A stretch of DNA of 64,000 bases from Brumimicrobium sp. (GCA_023957385.1 JAMLGZ010000001.1:916923-980922); one strand, 5' to 3'. Counted from the first letter of the stretch, positions 1 to 7,999 are shown. The notes: a model not told the origin generated them from the letters alone. Made by a program: numbers and translations.

Positions 1-177
1 TCTATTCACATGAAAGATATTATTGTAATGGATGTAATTGGTCGGGTTATTATGAATCTCCAAACAGATAATTCAACTACTCAATCGATTGATTTAACTG
101 AATTTGAAACTGGAGTATATGTGTTACAAATGATTACTGAGAATGGAGCAATCAATAGAAAAGTAACGAAAAGATAA
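1..177 (+). CDS. C-terminal fragment of a T9SS-secreted protein
   Basis: Frame 1 is open from the window edge to a TAA at 175-177, giving the last 58 residues of a protein that begins outside the window. They match the type A T9SS C-terminal sorting domain: a short beta-sandwich with the D-x-x-G-R core (VMDVIGRV), the ETGVYVLQM strand and a terminal basic K-V-T-K-R end. Such domains send cargo across the outer membrane through the type IX system and are then removed. The passenger part is missing, so the function is unknown. A bidirectional terminator follows directly. Confidence 0.8.
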   Translation, partial: SIHMKDIIVMDVIGRVIMNLQTDNSTTQSIDLTEFETGVYVLQMITENGAINRKVTKR

Positions 178-197
178 AATTGATTAAGATAAAAGGG

Positions 198-234
198 AAG
201 AGGCTGTTTCGAAATTAAATTTGAACAGCCTCTT
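198..234. terminator. Bidirectional rho-independent terminator
   Basis: An 11-bp perfect stem (198-208 with 224-234, arms aagaggctgtt / aacagcctctt) encloses a 15-nt loop and is followed by TTTT on the plus strand and by a T-run on the minus strand. It lies between the converging T9SS fragment and the TlpA-like gene. A near-identical hairpin occurs at 6545-6580. Confidence 0.8.
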
Positions 235-237
235 TTA

Positions 238-807
238 TTATTTTGCTAGTTCTTTATCGAGTAAATCATGAATATCTTGGCTATCCCAATTTTTGGTACC
301 AACCTCTTTGATGATAATTTTTCCTTGTTTGTCTACTACAAAGGAAGTGGGTAATAAGTCTGATTCTAATTCTTTTGGAGGATTATTTACTTGAAAATAA
401 ATGGGTAAATCATATTCGTTTTTTATCATAAATTGCGAAACTTTGGAAGGGTCATCACTAGCTACAAAATAAAAATCTACTTTGTCTTTATAGCTATTAT
501 ATAATTTCTGAAAGGAAGGCATTTCCGCCACACAAGGGGGACACCAAGTAGCCCATGAATTAATGATAATAACTTTCCCTTCAGAGATAGAAAGATTAGT
601 TTGTTTCCCTTTTAAATCAACGAGTATCCAATTATAAGAATTCAAAGATTCTCGCTTATCTTCAGCTATTTCAGACGGAGAAAATGCAATCATACGCTGT
701 ACGAATGCCACTACAGGAATACGGACAGATGGAATGAGTAATAAGCCAAGCAACAAGGCAAAAAAGATGTCCCATTTTCGTTTCCAAATCCATTTTTTGT
801 AATCCAT
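238..807 (-). CDS. TlpA/ResA-like membrane-anchored thioredoxin
   Basis: This 189-residue protein has a basic N-terminus, one hydrophobic anchor (about residues 15-35) and an exported thioredoxin fold. The redox motif is W-C-P-P-C in the context WATWCPPCVAEMP, followed by the cis-Pro region LLPTSFVVD. TlpA/ResA-type proteins reduce disulfides in apocytochrome c or in copper-site proteins on the outer face of the inner membrane. I chose the ATG at 807 over the upstream in-frame ATG at 843 because it overlaps the TAA of the preceding gene by one base (TAATG), a typical coupled start. It probably forms an operon with the CoA-binding gene. The exact client is unknown; a cytochrome c maturation role is inference from family and from the cbb3 genes elsewhere in the window. 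Confidence 0.8.
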   Translation of the reverse strand: MDYKKWIWKRKWDIFFALLLGLLLIPSVRIPVVAFVQRMIAFSPSEIAEDKRESLNSYNWILVDLKGKQTNLSISEGKVIIINSWATWCPPCVAEMPSFQKLYNSYKDKVDFYFVASDDPSKVSQFMIKNEYDLPIYFQVNNPPKELESDLLPTSFVVDKQGKIIIKEVGTKNWDSQDIHDLLDKELAK

Positions 808-1172
808 TAGTATGATTTTGTGGTTAATAAAACTAAAGTACAAGCAATCTCTGTCTCAATTCCATTGTCTTTAAGCATTTTCTGGAATTCTGCATTTTCG
901 GTTCCAGGATTAAAGATTACACGCTTTGGATGTAGCTTTATGATTTGCTCATAATAAGGCTCCTGATTACTCGCAGAAAGATAGAGAGTAACCGTATCAA
1001 AGTCGGGATCTGTTGGGAAATTAGTTTTAATTTCTACTCCATTAATCTTACCCATTTTATTGCCGTATGCCACGACAGGCATTCTATTTTCTTGTAACAT
1101 ACGGACAGCTTTGTTAGAATATCGTTCTTCTTTCACGCTTGCCCCTATGACCAATGTCTTTTTCTTTTCCAT
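807..1172 (-). CDS. CoA-binding domain protein (YccU-like)
   Basis: The 121-residue product is a single Rossmann-like CoA_binding_2 domain. It begins with a beta strand and glycine loop (KKTLVIGASVKEERYSNKA), has the middle motif VAYGNKMGKINGV, and the NPGTEN segment near residue 90. Family members resemble the CoA-binding domain of succinyl-CoA synthetase; their physiological role is unresolved. The start at 1172 lies only four bases after a TATCTTTG -7 element (1177-1184), so the transcript is probably leaderless. The end overlaps the TlpA-like gene by one base. Confidence 0.82.
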   Translation of the reverse strand: MEKKKTLVIGASVKEERYSNKAVRMLQENRMPVVAYGNKMGKINGVEIKTNFPTDPDFDTVTLYLSASNQEPYYEQIIKLHPKRVIFNPGTENAEFQKMLKDNGIETEIACTLVLLTTKSY

Positions 1173-1176
1173 GTTA

Positions 1177-1184
1177 CAAAGATA
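1177..1184 (-). promoter_or_regulatory. Bacteroidota -7 element, likely leaderless transcript
   Basis: Minus-strand TATCTTTG matches the Bacteroidota -7 consensus TAnnTTTG. It ends four bases before the ATG at 1172, so transcription would begin at or within a few bases of the start codon. Confidence 0.6.
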
Positions 1185-1219
1185 GGGAAAGTATTTGAGT
1201 CAACTTTTTAAGAATTTTG

Positions 1220-1227
1220 TATCTTTG
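1220..1227 (+). promoter_or_regulatory. -7 element of the small lipoprotein gene
   Basis: TATCTTTG matches TAnnTTTG, with a TTTG at 1194-1197 as a possible -33 element 22 bases upstream. The placement excludes the in-frame TTG at 1195 and supports the ATG at 1255. Confidence 0.6.
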
Positions 1228-1254
1228 AGATTCTTGCTAAATTTTATTAAAAAT

Positions 1255-1659
1255 ATGAGATTCCTTATACTGTTATTTTCCTTTCTATTTTTATTTTCTT
1301 GTACTAATCATTCAGAAAATAAACCAATAGATAAAAGACAATTATTACTTCAGGGAGAATGGCGTTTGGTGCAATCCGATAAGCCTTTTAAAATTTTTAG
1401 AGTTGGAATGAAATTCTCTGAAGATAGTCATGTCTTTGCCATTGATTCTCAAGGACATACTATTCCTCCAACACATGAGATAGAATATTCTATCCAAGAG
1501 GATACTTTAAAAATTGTTGATTACAAATATGATGTAAATACGATCTTTGAAAAAGGGACGATTATATTCATTATCAAGGAAATTTCGCAAGATAAGTTAG
1601 TGTTAGAGATGCTACATCCAGATACTCCTAATCAATTAATTTTTGAAGATTTGAAATAA
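1255..1659 (+). CDS. Small predicted lipoprotein (lipocalin-like size)
   Basis: The 134-residue protein starts with a lipoprotein signal: MRFLILL, a hydrophobic stretch, then lipobox F-S-C with Cys13 as the acylated residue. After a short polar linker the sequence GEWRLVQSDKPFK and alternating strands (ITLKIVDYKYDV, LVLEMLHPD) suggest a small beta-barrel of the lipocalin-like or DUF type seen in many Bacteroidota lipoproteins, but I do not recognise a family. The ATG at 1255 is chosen because it directly precedes the signal peptide and follows a -7 element at 1220-1227. It lies upstream of the Crp/Fnr gene, from which it is separated by about 125 bases with a distinct promoter and operator. 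Confidence 0.7.
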   Translation: MRFLILLFSFLFLFSCTNHSENKPIDKRQLLLQGEWRLVQSDKPFKIFRVGMKFSEDSHVFAIDSQGHTIPPTHEIEYSIQEDTLKIVDYKYDVNTIFEKGTIIFIIKEISQDKLVLEMLHPDTPNQLIFEDLK

Positions 1660-1711
1660 TGGTATTTAATTATCAAGCATTATTGTTTGTAAATGTTTTC
1701 AGTAGCTTTCC

Positions 1712-1727
1712 AATGATTTTTATCATT
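1712..1727. promoter_or_regulatory. Candidate Crp/Fnr operator (autoregulation)
   Basis: AATGAT-TTTT-ATCATT is a perfect 6-4-6 palindrome with the core TGAT-N4-ATCA, which matches the FNR consensus TTGAT-N4-ATCAA. Its centre is about 37-40 bases upstream of the start point predicted from the -7 element at 1744-1751, the place of a class II activator site. It precedes the Crp/Fnr gene itself. Confidence 0.6.
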
Positions 1728-1743
1728 TAACCAAAGAATTTAT

Positions 1744-1751
1744 TAATTTTG
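1744..1751 (+). promoter_or_regulatory. -7 element of the Crp/Fnr regulator gene
   Basis: TAATTTTG matches TAnnTTTG. It overlaps an in-frame TTG codon at 1749, which therefore cannot be the translation start; the ATG at 1785 is used instead. Confidence 0.6.
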
Positions 1752-1784
1752 TTGAAATTTAAAGAGATAAAAAAACTCAAATCT

Positions 1785-2420
1785 ATGGAGCATATTGTTT
1801 TTGAGAAAATTAACGCTGAAAAATCACTTTTAAAATACCACAAAGGAGAATTTATTTTTAAGGAAGGAACAAATACCTATGGTGTTTATTGCCTACTTAA
1901 AGGAAAGGTAAAATTAGTGAAAAGGGGTGAGGATGGTAGAGACCATATTTTAAGATTATATCGTACAGGAGATATATTAGGATATCGTTCCTTTTTTGGA
2001 ACAAGCGGATACAATGCCAGTGCGGTTGCTATTGAGGACTGTGAAGTAAGTTTTATAGATAGAGAAGTTTTCTTACAAAATTTGGAGGACAACTATTTTT
2101 TAACTTTTGAGATGCTCAAGATTTTTGCAAAGGAATTAAAAAGAACAGATATTCATCTAACTAATTTAGCCCAGAAGCCTGTTAGAGAAAGAGCTGCAGA
2201 AGCTTTATTATTTATACACCAAACGTATGGCTTTACTGAAGATGGAAAAACGCTAAATGCCTCTTTTAGTAGAGAGGAAATTGCAACAATTGTGGGAACA
2301 GCAACGGAATCTATAATTCGTGTGCTTTCTGACTTTAATAAAGATGGTTTAATTGAATTGAATGGAAAGGAAATTGCTATTCCAAATATTGCTAAACTGG
2401 AAAAAGTAGCAACTTTGTAA
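1785..2420 (+). CDS. Crp/Fnr family transcriptional regulator
   Basis: The 211-residue protein has an N-terminal cyclic-nucleotide-binding fold (about 15-120; FIFKEGTNTYGVYCLLKGKVKL and the turn GDILGYRSFF), a long dimer helix (LAQKPVRERAAEALLFI) and a C-terminal winged helix. Its recognition helix region reads SREEIATIVGTATESIIR, typical of Crp/Fnr. The N-terminal cysteine cluster of classical FNR is absent: only two isolated cysteines are seen, so a 4Fe-4S oxygen sensor of the E. coli type is unlikely. In Bacteroidota such regulators commonly neighbour cbb3 oxidase genes, as here with ccoI at 4046. Candidate operators in front of this gene, of the gene before ccoI and of ccoS support a role in microaerobic or nitrosative control. 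The signal it senses is unknown. Confidence 0.88.
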   Translation: MEHIVFEKINAEKSLLKYHKGEFIFKEGTNTYGVYCLLKGKVKLVKRGEDGRDHILRLYRTGDILGYRSFFGTSGYNASAVAIEDCEVSFIDREVFLQNLEDNYFLTFEMLKIFAKELKRTDIHLTNLAQKPVRERAAEALLFIHQTYGFTEDGKTLNASFSREEIATIVGTATESIIRVLSDFNKDGLIELNGKEIAIPNIAKLEKVATL

Positions 2421-2449
2421 TAGAATTCAAAATATAGTATATGAATGAA

Positions 2450-2474
2450 AAAGCCCAGCTATTAGCTGGGCTTT
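2450..2474. terminator. Bidirectional terminator between converging genes
   Basis: The arms aaagcccagct / agctgggcttt (2450-2460 and 2464-2474) form a GC-rich stem with a tiny loop. An A-run precedes it and a T-rich stretch follows it, so it can end both the regulator gene and the secreted thioredoxin gene that converges on it. Confidence 0.8.
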
Positions 2475-2489
2475 CTTGTTTGTTAAATA

Positions 2490-3290
2490 TTATTTAATAA
2501 TAAACTTCTTGTTTTGACTTTGACCTTCTGGAGTCACAATATGAAGTAAGTAAATTCCGCTAGCTAAATCTAATTGCATTTTAAATTGATTGTTCTTGGC
2601 AAAATCCTGTTTAAATACTTGTTTCCCTTGTGTGTCCAATATGATTGCTGAAATTTCAGAAGATGTAGGTAAAGCGATGTTTAGTAATCCTTCAGAAACA
2701 GTTGGGTAAATATCAAAATCTATGACTTGTTCATGACTTAAACCTAAACTACAATCTTGAACTTGAGGGTTGAATCCACTAGGGAATGCAGCCTCAAAAT
2801 TTGCTACGCTACTCACAGGCCAGATATCTCCGTTGATTAACTTATTGTCTGGACCAATTAGGCAGTATGTAGGATATGCAGCTATGCCAAACTGATTATC
2901 AACAGCTAGGGCATTTCCCTCTGAGCTAATTGCTGGGCAATGATTTGTCGAACCTCCATAATTAGCTTCAAATTGGTCAACTATTGTGTTTATATCACTT
3001 GATAGACTGGTTACTGAAAGAGAAAATAAATCTCCACCATTACATCCATACTTATCATATACTTGATTGAAAATTGGAGTGGTTGCTTGACAAGGAGGGC
3101 ATGAGGAAAAGAAAAAATCTATAAGAACATATTTTCCTGATGCAGTAATATCATATAGTGAATAGCTATTTCCTTTTGTATCTGTTACAGTAAAGTTAGC
3201 AACGGTGCTACCTACACTGTATGTAGTAACTTGAGAATATCCAAATGCAGTAAATAAAATGGATAGAGCTAAAAGTAAATTTTTTTTCAT
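2490..3290 (-). CDS. Secreted thioredoxin-fold protein with T9SS sorting domain
   Basis: This 266-residue protein has a signal peptide (MKKNLLLALSILFTAFGYSQ), a redoxin/TlpA-like domain (about 25-170) with the motif C-P-P-C in FFFSSCPPCQATTP, and a C-terminal type A T9SS sorting domain (about 190-266; FDIYPTVSEG, ILDTQGKQV, GIYLLHIVT, ending KKFIIK). The architecture predicts a disulfide oxidoreductase exported to the cell surface or medium. A -7 element TAAATTTG lies at 3343-3350, giving a leader of about 45 nt. The substrate is unknown. Flanking genes show no obvious functional link. Confidence 0.87.
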   Translation of the reverse strand: MKKNLLLALSILFTAFGYSQVTTYSVGSTVANFTVTDTKGNSYSLYDITASGKYVLIDFFFSSCPPCQATTPIFNQVYDKYGCNGGDLFSLSVTSLSSDINTIVDQFEANYGGSTNHCPAISSEGNALAVDNQFGIAAYPTYCLIGPDNKLINGDIWPVSSVANFEAAFPSGFNPQVQDCSLGLSHEQVIDFDIYPTVSEGLLNIALPTSSEISAIILDTQGKQVFKQDFAKNNQFKMQLDLASGIYLLHIVTPEGQSQNKKFIIK

Positions 3291-3476
3291 AAGGTTTTAG
3301 TTTAAAATTATATTGCAATGTAATTGAAAATATGTGGATTAGCAAATTTAATTTAAATTATTATAGATAATTAGTTGTTTGAATTTGCCGTAATTTAATA
3401 AGACTTACAGTTGTTTTAAAGGAGTTCAATTTCTGATGTCAAATTAATTTAAATATCTTCTTTTCAAAGAAAAAAC

Positions 3477-3488
3477 TGACAAACATCA
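3477..3488. promoter_or_regulatory. Candidate Crp/Fnr operator upstream of the ccoI pair
   Basis: TGACAAACATCA has the TGA-N6-TCA core of Crp/Fnr operators, with half-sites TGAC and ATCA (three of four positions symmetric). It lies just upstream of the gene that precedes ccoI. I see no clear TAnnTTTG element here, as expected for an activator-dependent promoter. Confidence 0.45.
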
Positions 3489-3531
3489 TGTTTTTATCCT
3501 ATTAATGTCATTTTTCAAATATGGAGAATGT

Positions 3532-4041
3532 ATGAACTTTGTAAATATTATGAATGAATTGATTCTGGAAAATAAAATAAATGCTCTAATGGTGAAAGAT
3601 TTAATGGATGATATTATTGAAAGTGCTTATCCTGATTTCTTTGCTACGTGTGATAGAATGAGTAGTGAAATAGCGTTGAGTATTGATAGTATGGAAACAG
3701 AAATGTTGCTGAATGCTATTGAGTCAATTAAAGGGGAAGTTGAACGTATTTTTTACCGTGAAAAGTTAGTAGTATATCCTTTCATTCAAACAAGCATCTT
3801 AAATAAACAAGAAATTAATCTATCTACTCTTCAAAAGGTTGATTCTGAAATGAATAAGGTGAGTAAAAATATTCAAAATCTTATTGAAAAAATACGAACT
3901 TTTGAAATGGCTGATAAAGAGAAAGATTCAAAATCTATCTTGATTATGCTTTCTAATATGGTAAACAATAGTTGGCAAGTACTTTCTAGTAAGAGATTAC
4001 GTTTAAATTCCAGTATTTCTTCCGATATTACCAAAAAATAA
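3532..4041 (+). CDS. Unknown helical protein upstream of ccoI
   Basis: I do not recognise this protein of about 169 residues. It has no signal peptide or membrane segment and appears all-helical, with a central segment EVERIFYREKLVVYPFIQ whose layout recalls a hemerythrin-like helix. There is not a single histidine in the protein, however, so a di-iron site of that kind cannot form. The ATG at 3532 follows GGAGAA and leaves room for a promoter after the operator at 3477-3488; an in-frame ATG at 3505 is possible. The stop is four bases before the ccoI start, so the two are almost surely co-transcribed, pointing to a role in cbb3 oxidase assembly or in the response that controls it. Confidence 0.65.
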   Translation: MNFVNIMNELILENKINALMVKDLMDDIIESAYPDFFATCDRMSSEIALSIDSMETEMLLNAIESIKGEVERIFYREKLVVYPFIQTSILNKQEINLSTLQKVDSEMNKVSKNIQNLIEKIRTFEMADKEKDSKSILIMLSNMVNNSWQVLSSKRLRLNSSISSDITKK

Positions 4042-4045
4042 ATAA

Positions 4046-6427
4046 ATGACCGAAAGGGGTGCCTGCTTTCATTGTGGAGATGTCTGTGATTCTCATGCAT
4101 TTGAGTTAGGAGATAAGAAATTTTGTTGCCAAGGCTGCCTACAAGTATATCAATTACTAAATACTAATGAACTAGATAATTATTATTGTCTCAATGAAAA
4201 ACCGGGGCAAAAAATCAAAGTAATCCCAAAAGAAAAATTTTCCTTTCTAGATGAAGAAAGCATTGTTCAACAATTGCTCTCTTTTCGCAATAAAGAACAA
4301 GCCCAAGTTTCTCTCTACTTACCGCAAATGCATTGTAGTTCTTGCTTATGGCTTTTGGAGAATTTATCACAAATAAATGATAATATCCTTTCCTCGCAGG
4401 TTAACTTTAATCAAAAAATAGTAAAAATTGTATTTAAAATTGATCAATTTAGTTTAAGACAATTAGCCGAATTACTTGCACATATTGGATATGAACCTGT
4501 GATTGATTTACATGGAGAAAAAGAGAACGCTAAAAAATATAGCTCAAAAAGAGCTTATTTAAAACTTGGAATAACTGGTTTTTGCATGGGAAACATTATG
4601 TTAATTGCTTTTCCCGAGTATGTAGGTCTAGATCCTGCTGAAAACCCTGATTTAAACTTGTTCTTTAATGCAACAAATGTTCTCTTATCTATTCCTGTTG
4701 TTTTTTATGGGGCTCAGGAATTCTTTATCAATGCTTGGTATAGTTTTCGACAGAAATATATTAATATCGATGCACCTATCGCTTTGGCTATTGCTGTAAC
4801 TTATCTACGTAGTTTATATGAAGTGTTTTCTGGAACAGGTGGTGGTTTTTTTGACAGCCTAGCAAGTATTACTTTTTTTATGTTGCTCGGAAGAACCCTA
4901 CAAAATCGAAGTAATGCTTCGTTGAAATTTAACCGAGATTATAAGTCGTATTTTCCAATAGCAGTCACTAAAATCACGGAAGGTATTCAATCTATGGTCA
5001 AACTTGAAGATATTCAGGAAAGCGACATACTATTTATTCATCACCAAGAAGTAGTACCAACGGATTGTTTGCTTTCTAAAGGGAATGCAAAAATTGATTA
5101 TAGTTTTGTGACTGGAGAAGATAAAGCAGAAACAATAGAAAAGGGAGAGATTATTTATGCTGGAGGAAGGAATATAGGTGAAACAGTAGAGGTAGTTGCT
5201 GTCAAATCTTTTAACCAAAATAGTTTTACGACTCTATGGAATAATGAAGCTTTTCAACGGAATGAAAATGATAGAAAAAGCCGTATTACTGTAATAGGAA
5301 GATTCTTTGCCTTCGTAACGATTATTACTTCATTGAGTGCATTTATTTACTGGACTATACAAGGAGATTCACAAATTGCGTGGCAGGCTGCAACAGCTGT
5401 TTTGATTATTGCTTGCCCTTGTTCTTTACTGCTTACAGCTTCCTTCACGAATGGGTATGTTTTGCAATTATTTTCAAAATTTGGTTGTTATTTGAAGAAT
5501 GCTCTTGTTCTCGAAAATATGGGAAGTATAGATTATATTGCTTTTGATAAAACAGGGACGCTAACCGAACCAAGTGAAGCAGACGTTGCAGTCGAAATAA
5601 ATACCCTAAACGAAGAGGAATTATCTAAAGTAATTAGCATTACCTCCCAAAGTTTGCATCCTCTTAGCAGAGCCATTACACGTTACTTTGGTGACACTAA
5701 ATTGTATAAACACAACAATATTGTACTTCAGGAAATTACAGGTAAGGGAATTGAAGCTAATATAAATGGGGATACATATAGGATAGGGAGTGCTACATTT
5801 ACAAATTCATTACTTGCTACACAAGGAAAAACTTCTGTTTTTGTTTCCATAAACAATGAAATAAAAGCACATTTCAGTTTTGATATTTCGTTGATCCCAG
5901 GAACAGAAATTATGATTCAGGAATTGACTAAAAAATATGAAATTTCACTTATTTCAGGAGATAATACTTCTTCAAAAGAGCGTCTGTTAAAATTGTTTGG
6001 GAAGGAGGATAAATTAAATTACTGTATGCGCCCCGAAGATAAGTTAGAATTTGTGAAATCTCGTCAGCAGGAAGGTAAAAAGGTTATGATGATAGGAGAT
6101 GGCTTGAATGATGCTGGCGCACTTCAACAGAGTGACGTAGGAGTTTCAGTGGTAAAATCTTCATTTGCATTTAGTCCCAGTTGTGATGTAATTATGGATG
6201 TTACCAAACTTCATTTATTGCCATCTTTCCTTCAATGGGCGAAAGGTACAAAACGCTTAATTAATATAGGATTTGGCTTTTCAATTTTGTTTAATATTTT
6301 TGGACTGTCTTTTGCGCTTACAGGTGGTTTAACTCCTTTGGTAGCAGCTATATTAATGCCTTCTTCAACCTTGACCATCATCTCTATTGCGTATTTCGGT
6401 TCGAGGAGAATGATACGGGTAAAGTAA
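4046..6427 (+). CDS. ccoI: Copper-transporting P1B-type ATPase CcoI/FixI
   Basis: The 793-residue enzyme exports copper across the inner membrane for assembly of the CuB centre of cbb3 oxidase. Seen in order: an N-terminal cysteine-rich metal-binding domain (C7, C10 and the CCQGC cluster), an HMA-like domain with C-S-S-C at 97-100, transmembrane helices, an actuator domain with TGED where TGES is usual, the ion-binding motif C-P-C at 457-459, the phosphorylation motif DKTGT with Asp501, the HP motif (SLHPLSRA) and the hinge GDGLNDA. The N-terminal Cys cluster plus HMA is the usual layout of CcoI/FixI rather than of CopA. It lies four bases after an unknown gene. The oxidase operon itself is about 14 kb away, with ccoS at its head rather than next to ccoI. 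Confidence 0.9.
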   Translation: MTERGACFHCGDVCDSHAFELGDKKFCCQGCLQVYQLLNTNELDNYYCLNEKPGQKIKVIPKEKFSFLDEESIVQQLLSFRNKEQAQVSLYLPQMHCSSCLWLLENLSQINDNILSSQVNFNQKIVKIVFKIDQFSLRQLAELLAHIGYEPVIDLHGEKENAKKYSSKRAYLKLGITGFCMGNIMLIAFPEYVGLDPAENPDLNLFFNATNVLLSIPVVFYGAQEFFINAWYSFRQKYINIDAPIALAIAVTYLRSLYEVFSGTGGGFFDSLASITFFMLLGRTLQNRSNASLKFNRDYKSYFPIAVTKITEGIQSMVKLEDIQESDILFIHHQEVVPTDCLLSKGNAKIDYSFVTGEDKAETIEKGEIIYAGGRNIGETVEVVAVKSFNQNSFTTLWNNEAFQRNENDRKSRITVIGRFFAFVTIITSLSAFIYWTIQGDSQIAWQAATAVLIIACPCSLLLTASFTNGYVLQLFSKFGCYLKNALVLENMGSIDYIAFDKTGTLTEPSEADVAVEINTLNEEELSKVISITSQSLHPLSRAITRYFGDTKLYKHNNIVLQEITGKGIEANINGDTYRIGSATFTNSLLATQGKTSVFVSINNEIKAHFSFDISLIPGTEIMIQELTKKYEISLISGDNTSSKERLLKLFGKEDKLNYCMRPEDKLEFVKSRQQEGKKVMMIGDGLNDAGALQQSDVGVSVVKSSFAFSPSCDVIMDVTKLHLLPSFLQWAKGTKRLINIGFGFSILFNIFGLSFALTGGLTPLVAAILMPSSTLTIISIAYFGSRRMIRVK

Positions 6428-6544
6428 TCTATATTTAATATATTTCCGTTCACAAACTCTCAATTAGTTAAGCTCAAGGTAAAAAGTGAAATGCTGGTTA
6501 CTATCTGTTGGAAAGGTAATTATTCTTATCTAACTTATAAAAAA

Positions 6545-6580
6545 AAGAGGCTGTCAATTTTAGTTTTGAGACAGCCTCTT
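6545..6580. terminator. Bidirectional terminator after ccoI
   Basis: An 11-bp perfect stem (6545-6555 with 6570-6580, aagaggctgtc / gacagcctctt) has an A-run on the left and T-rich sequence on the right. It separates ccoI from the converging T9SS gene and is nearly the same sequence as the terminator at 198-234. Confidence 0.8.
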
Positions 6581-6600
6581 ATATACTATTAGTTTCCTAA

Positions 6601-7605
6601 TTATCTAATTACAACTCTTTGTGTTGTTGTAACATTATTGTTAGTCACTTTTACAAAATAGATCCCTTGATTTAGACTAGCTACATTGATAGTTTCAGAA
6701 GTAGAGTTTACATTTGAAGTATAAACTGAGCGACCTAATGCATCAACCATTTCTATAGCAACCTCACCTTTAAGAGAAGGGAAAGAAACATTTAAAATAT
6801 CATTTGCTGGGTTTGGATAAACTGTAAAATTAGTTAATCCTTCTTTAACCAATCCTGAAGGTGTTGGTTCTTCAAGGCTTAAAACCACGCTAAAGTCCAT
6901 GAATCCTGTTTCCATAGATACATGAATGAATAAAGGAAGTTTATTATCAGTTAGACTATAGTATTCATATTGGTTTCTAATGATATTAAGATCTCCTAGA
7001 GGTGTTCCCGGTACAAAAATAGAATCGATAACATTGTATCGTAATACGTCTGTATAATCGTTTGTAGCTAATTTTAAAGTACCTTTTCCATCTACTTTCA
7101 CATAAGATTTTCCTGAGAAAGGAAAACTCATTCCCATGATACTAACTGCTCCTGTATAAGTACTTGTTAAAGCATCACCATAATTAAAAGGGAAATTATA
7201 GTACTCTACATCTGTACCATCAAAAGTAGCAACTGCATCTCCTATTCCAGAAATTTGGAATACAAAACCGTTAGAAATAACTCCAGCGGCATCTACGGTT
7301 GTAAAGCTAGTTGTTAAATTTTCAATGTCTATCGCGTGAGTAGCTGTTGCGAAATCTGATGAGAAACTTGTGGATGAAGGATCCATTACGGTTAGAAGAC
7401 GTGTGGTTCCATTGTATCCTGTGGCAGAACTATAATCCCAAGTCACACTATTTCCTACGGTAGCACTATAATTAGGAGCCATACTGTCAATCAAGAAGTA
7501 AGTGTCTCCCGTACCTATTGTAGGGTAAGTGCTTTGAGTAAACTGAGCTTTCACTCCCATTCCTATAAATAGAGCAGAAGCAAGTAAAAGTAAAGATTTT
7601 TTCAT
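6601..7605 (-). CDS. T9SS cargo protein, paralog 1 of 3
   Basis: This 334-residue protein has a signal peptide (MKKSLLLLASALFIGMGVKAQ), a passenger region (about 22-255) and a type A T9SS sorting domain (about 262-334; FTVYPNPAND, VDALGRSVY, GIYFVKV). The passenger starts with the pattern F-T-Q-S-x-Y-P and a repeated motif S-A-T-V-G-N-x-V-T-W-D-Y-S that is shared with the genes at 8000 and 9154. It is probably a surface or extracellular beta-rich protein; the role is unknown. The reading frame extends to a TTG at 7632, but that codon lies inside the -7 element at 7630-7637, so the ATG at 7605 is the start. Confidence 0.82.
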   Translation of the reverse strand: MKKSLLLLASALFIGMGVKAQFTQSTYPTIGTGDTYFLIDSMAPNYSATVGNSVTWDYSSATGYNGTTRLLTVMDPSSTSFSSDFATATHAIDIENLTTSFTTVDAAGVISNGFVFQISGIGDAVATFDGTDVEYYNFPFNYGDALTSTYTGAVSIMGMSFPFSGKSYVKVDGKGTLKLATNDYTDVLRYNVIDSIFVPGTPLGDLNIIRNQYEYYSLTDNKLPLFIHVSMETGFMDFSVVLSLEEPTPSGLVKEGLTNFTVYPNPANDILNVSFPSLKGEVAIEMVDALGRSVYTSNVNSTSETINVASLNQGIYFVKVTNNNVTTTQRVVIR

Positions 7606-7629
7606 GTTTAAATTTTTAGTATTATTAGT

Positions 7630-7637
7630 CAAATGTA
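7630..7637 (-). promoter_or_regulatory. -7 element of T9SS paralog 1
   Basis: Minus-strand TACATTTG matches TAnnTTTG. The predicted start of transcription gives a leader of roughly 18 nt and rules out the upstream TTG as a start codon. Confidence 0.6.
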
Positions 7638-7799
7638 ATATAAACCTATAAATTACACAATCTTAGACGCATATTTTTAATTAACGGTTGGATGTGTATT
7701 TAAATGGATTTTTTGATAAGCTTAGGATGAAAGTGAAGTACCGATAGTTATTGGCATGAAATAAGAAAGTTATTGTTAAAAATGTTGGGTTCACCAATT

Positions 7800-7827
7800 C
7801 CCCCTCTGGAGGGGGGTAGGGGGGAGG
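7800..7827. repeat. Compact G-run inverted repeat
   Basis: CCCCCTC-TG-GAGGGGG is followed by further G-runs (7811-7816 and 7819-7824). The element stands out in AT-rich DNA. It resembles short dispersed intergenic repeats common in Bacteroidota genomes, and the G-runs might form a quadruplex. Its dispersal cannot be seen from one window. Confidence 0.5.
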
Positions 7828-7890
7828 ACTGGAGGAATCCTTTAGTCAGAAATATTGAAATTAAAAGCCAAATACGAATAGTTATCGATT

Positions 7891-7929
7891 GGAAAAAGGA
7901 AAGAGGAAAGTGCAACTTTCCTCTTTCCT
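7891..7929 (-). terminator. Rho-independent terminator after T9SS paralog 2
   Basis: A perfect 14-bp purine/pyrimidine stem (7897-7910 with 7916-7929) with a 5-nt loop is followed on the minus strand by a T5 run (7893-7897 read in reverse). It lies about 70 bases after the stop codon at 8000. Confidence 0.8.
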
Positions 7930-7999
7930 CTCTATAGTGTGTGTCAACTAATTTTTGAAGATTTATGACGACCTCTTGCTCTTCTAGCAATGCGTTTAT

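Larger units (their letters stand above)
7638..7999. other. Intergenic region between T9SS paralogs 1 and 2
   Basis: About 360 bases without a credible gene. It holds a G/C-run inverted repeat (7800-7827) and a strong terminator for the upstream minus-strand gene (7891-7929). An 80-codon minus-strand frame (7748-7990) crosses both elements and is not convincing as a protein. Confidence 0.7.

Noticed and set aside
1749..1784. TTG start that would extend the Crp/Fnr regulator by 12 residues
   Set aside because: The TTG is part of the -7 element TAATTTTG, so it is not in the transcript.
7606..7632. TTG-start extensions of the T9SS paralogs (also 9068-9085)
   Set aside because: These TTG codons lie in TACATTTG promoter elements and precede clear signal peptides.
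7748..7990. 80-codon minus-strand frame between two T9SS genes
   Set aside because: It runs through a terminator hairpin and a G-run repeat, its product is low in complexity and there is no promoter; treated as non-coding.
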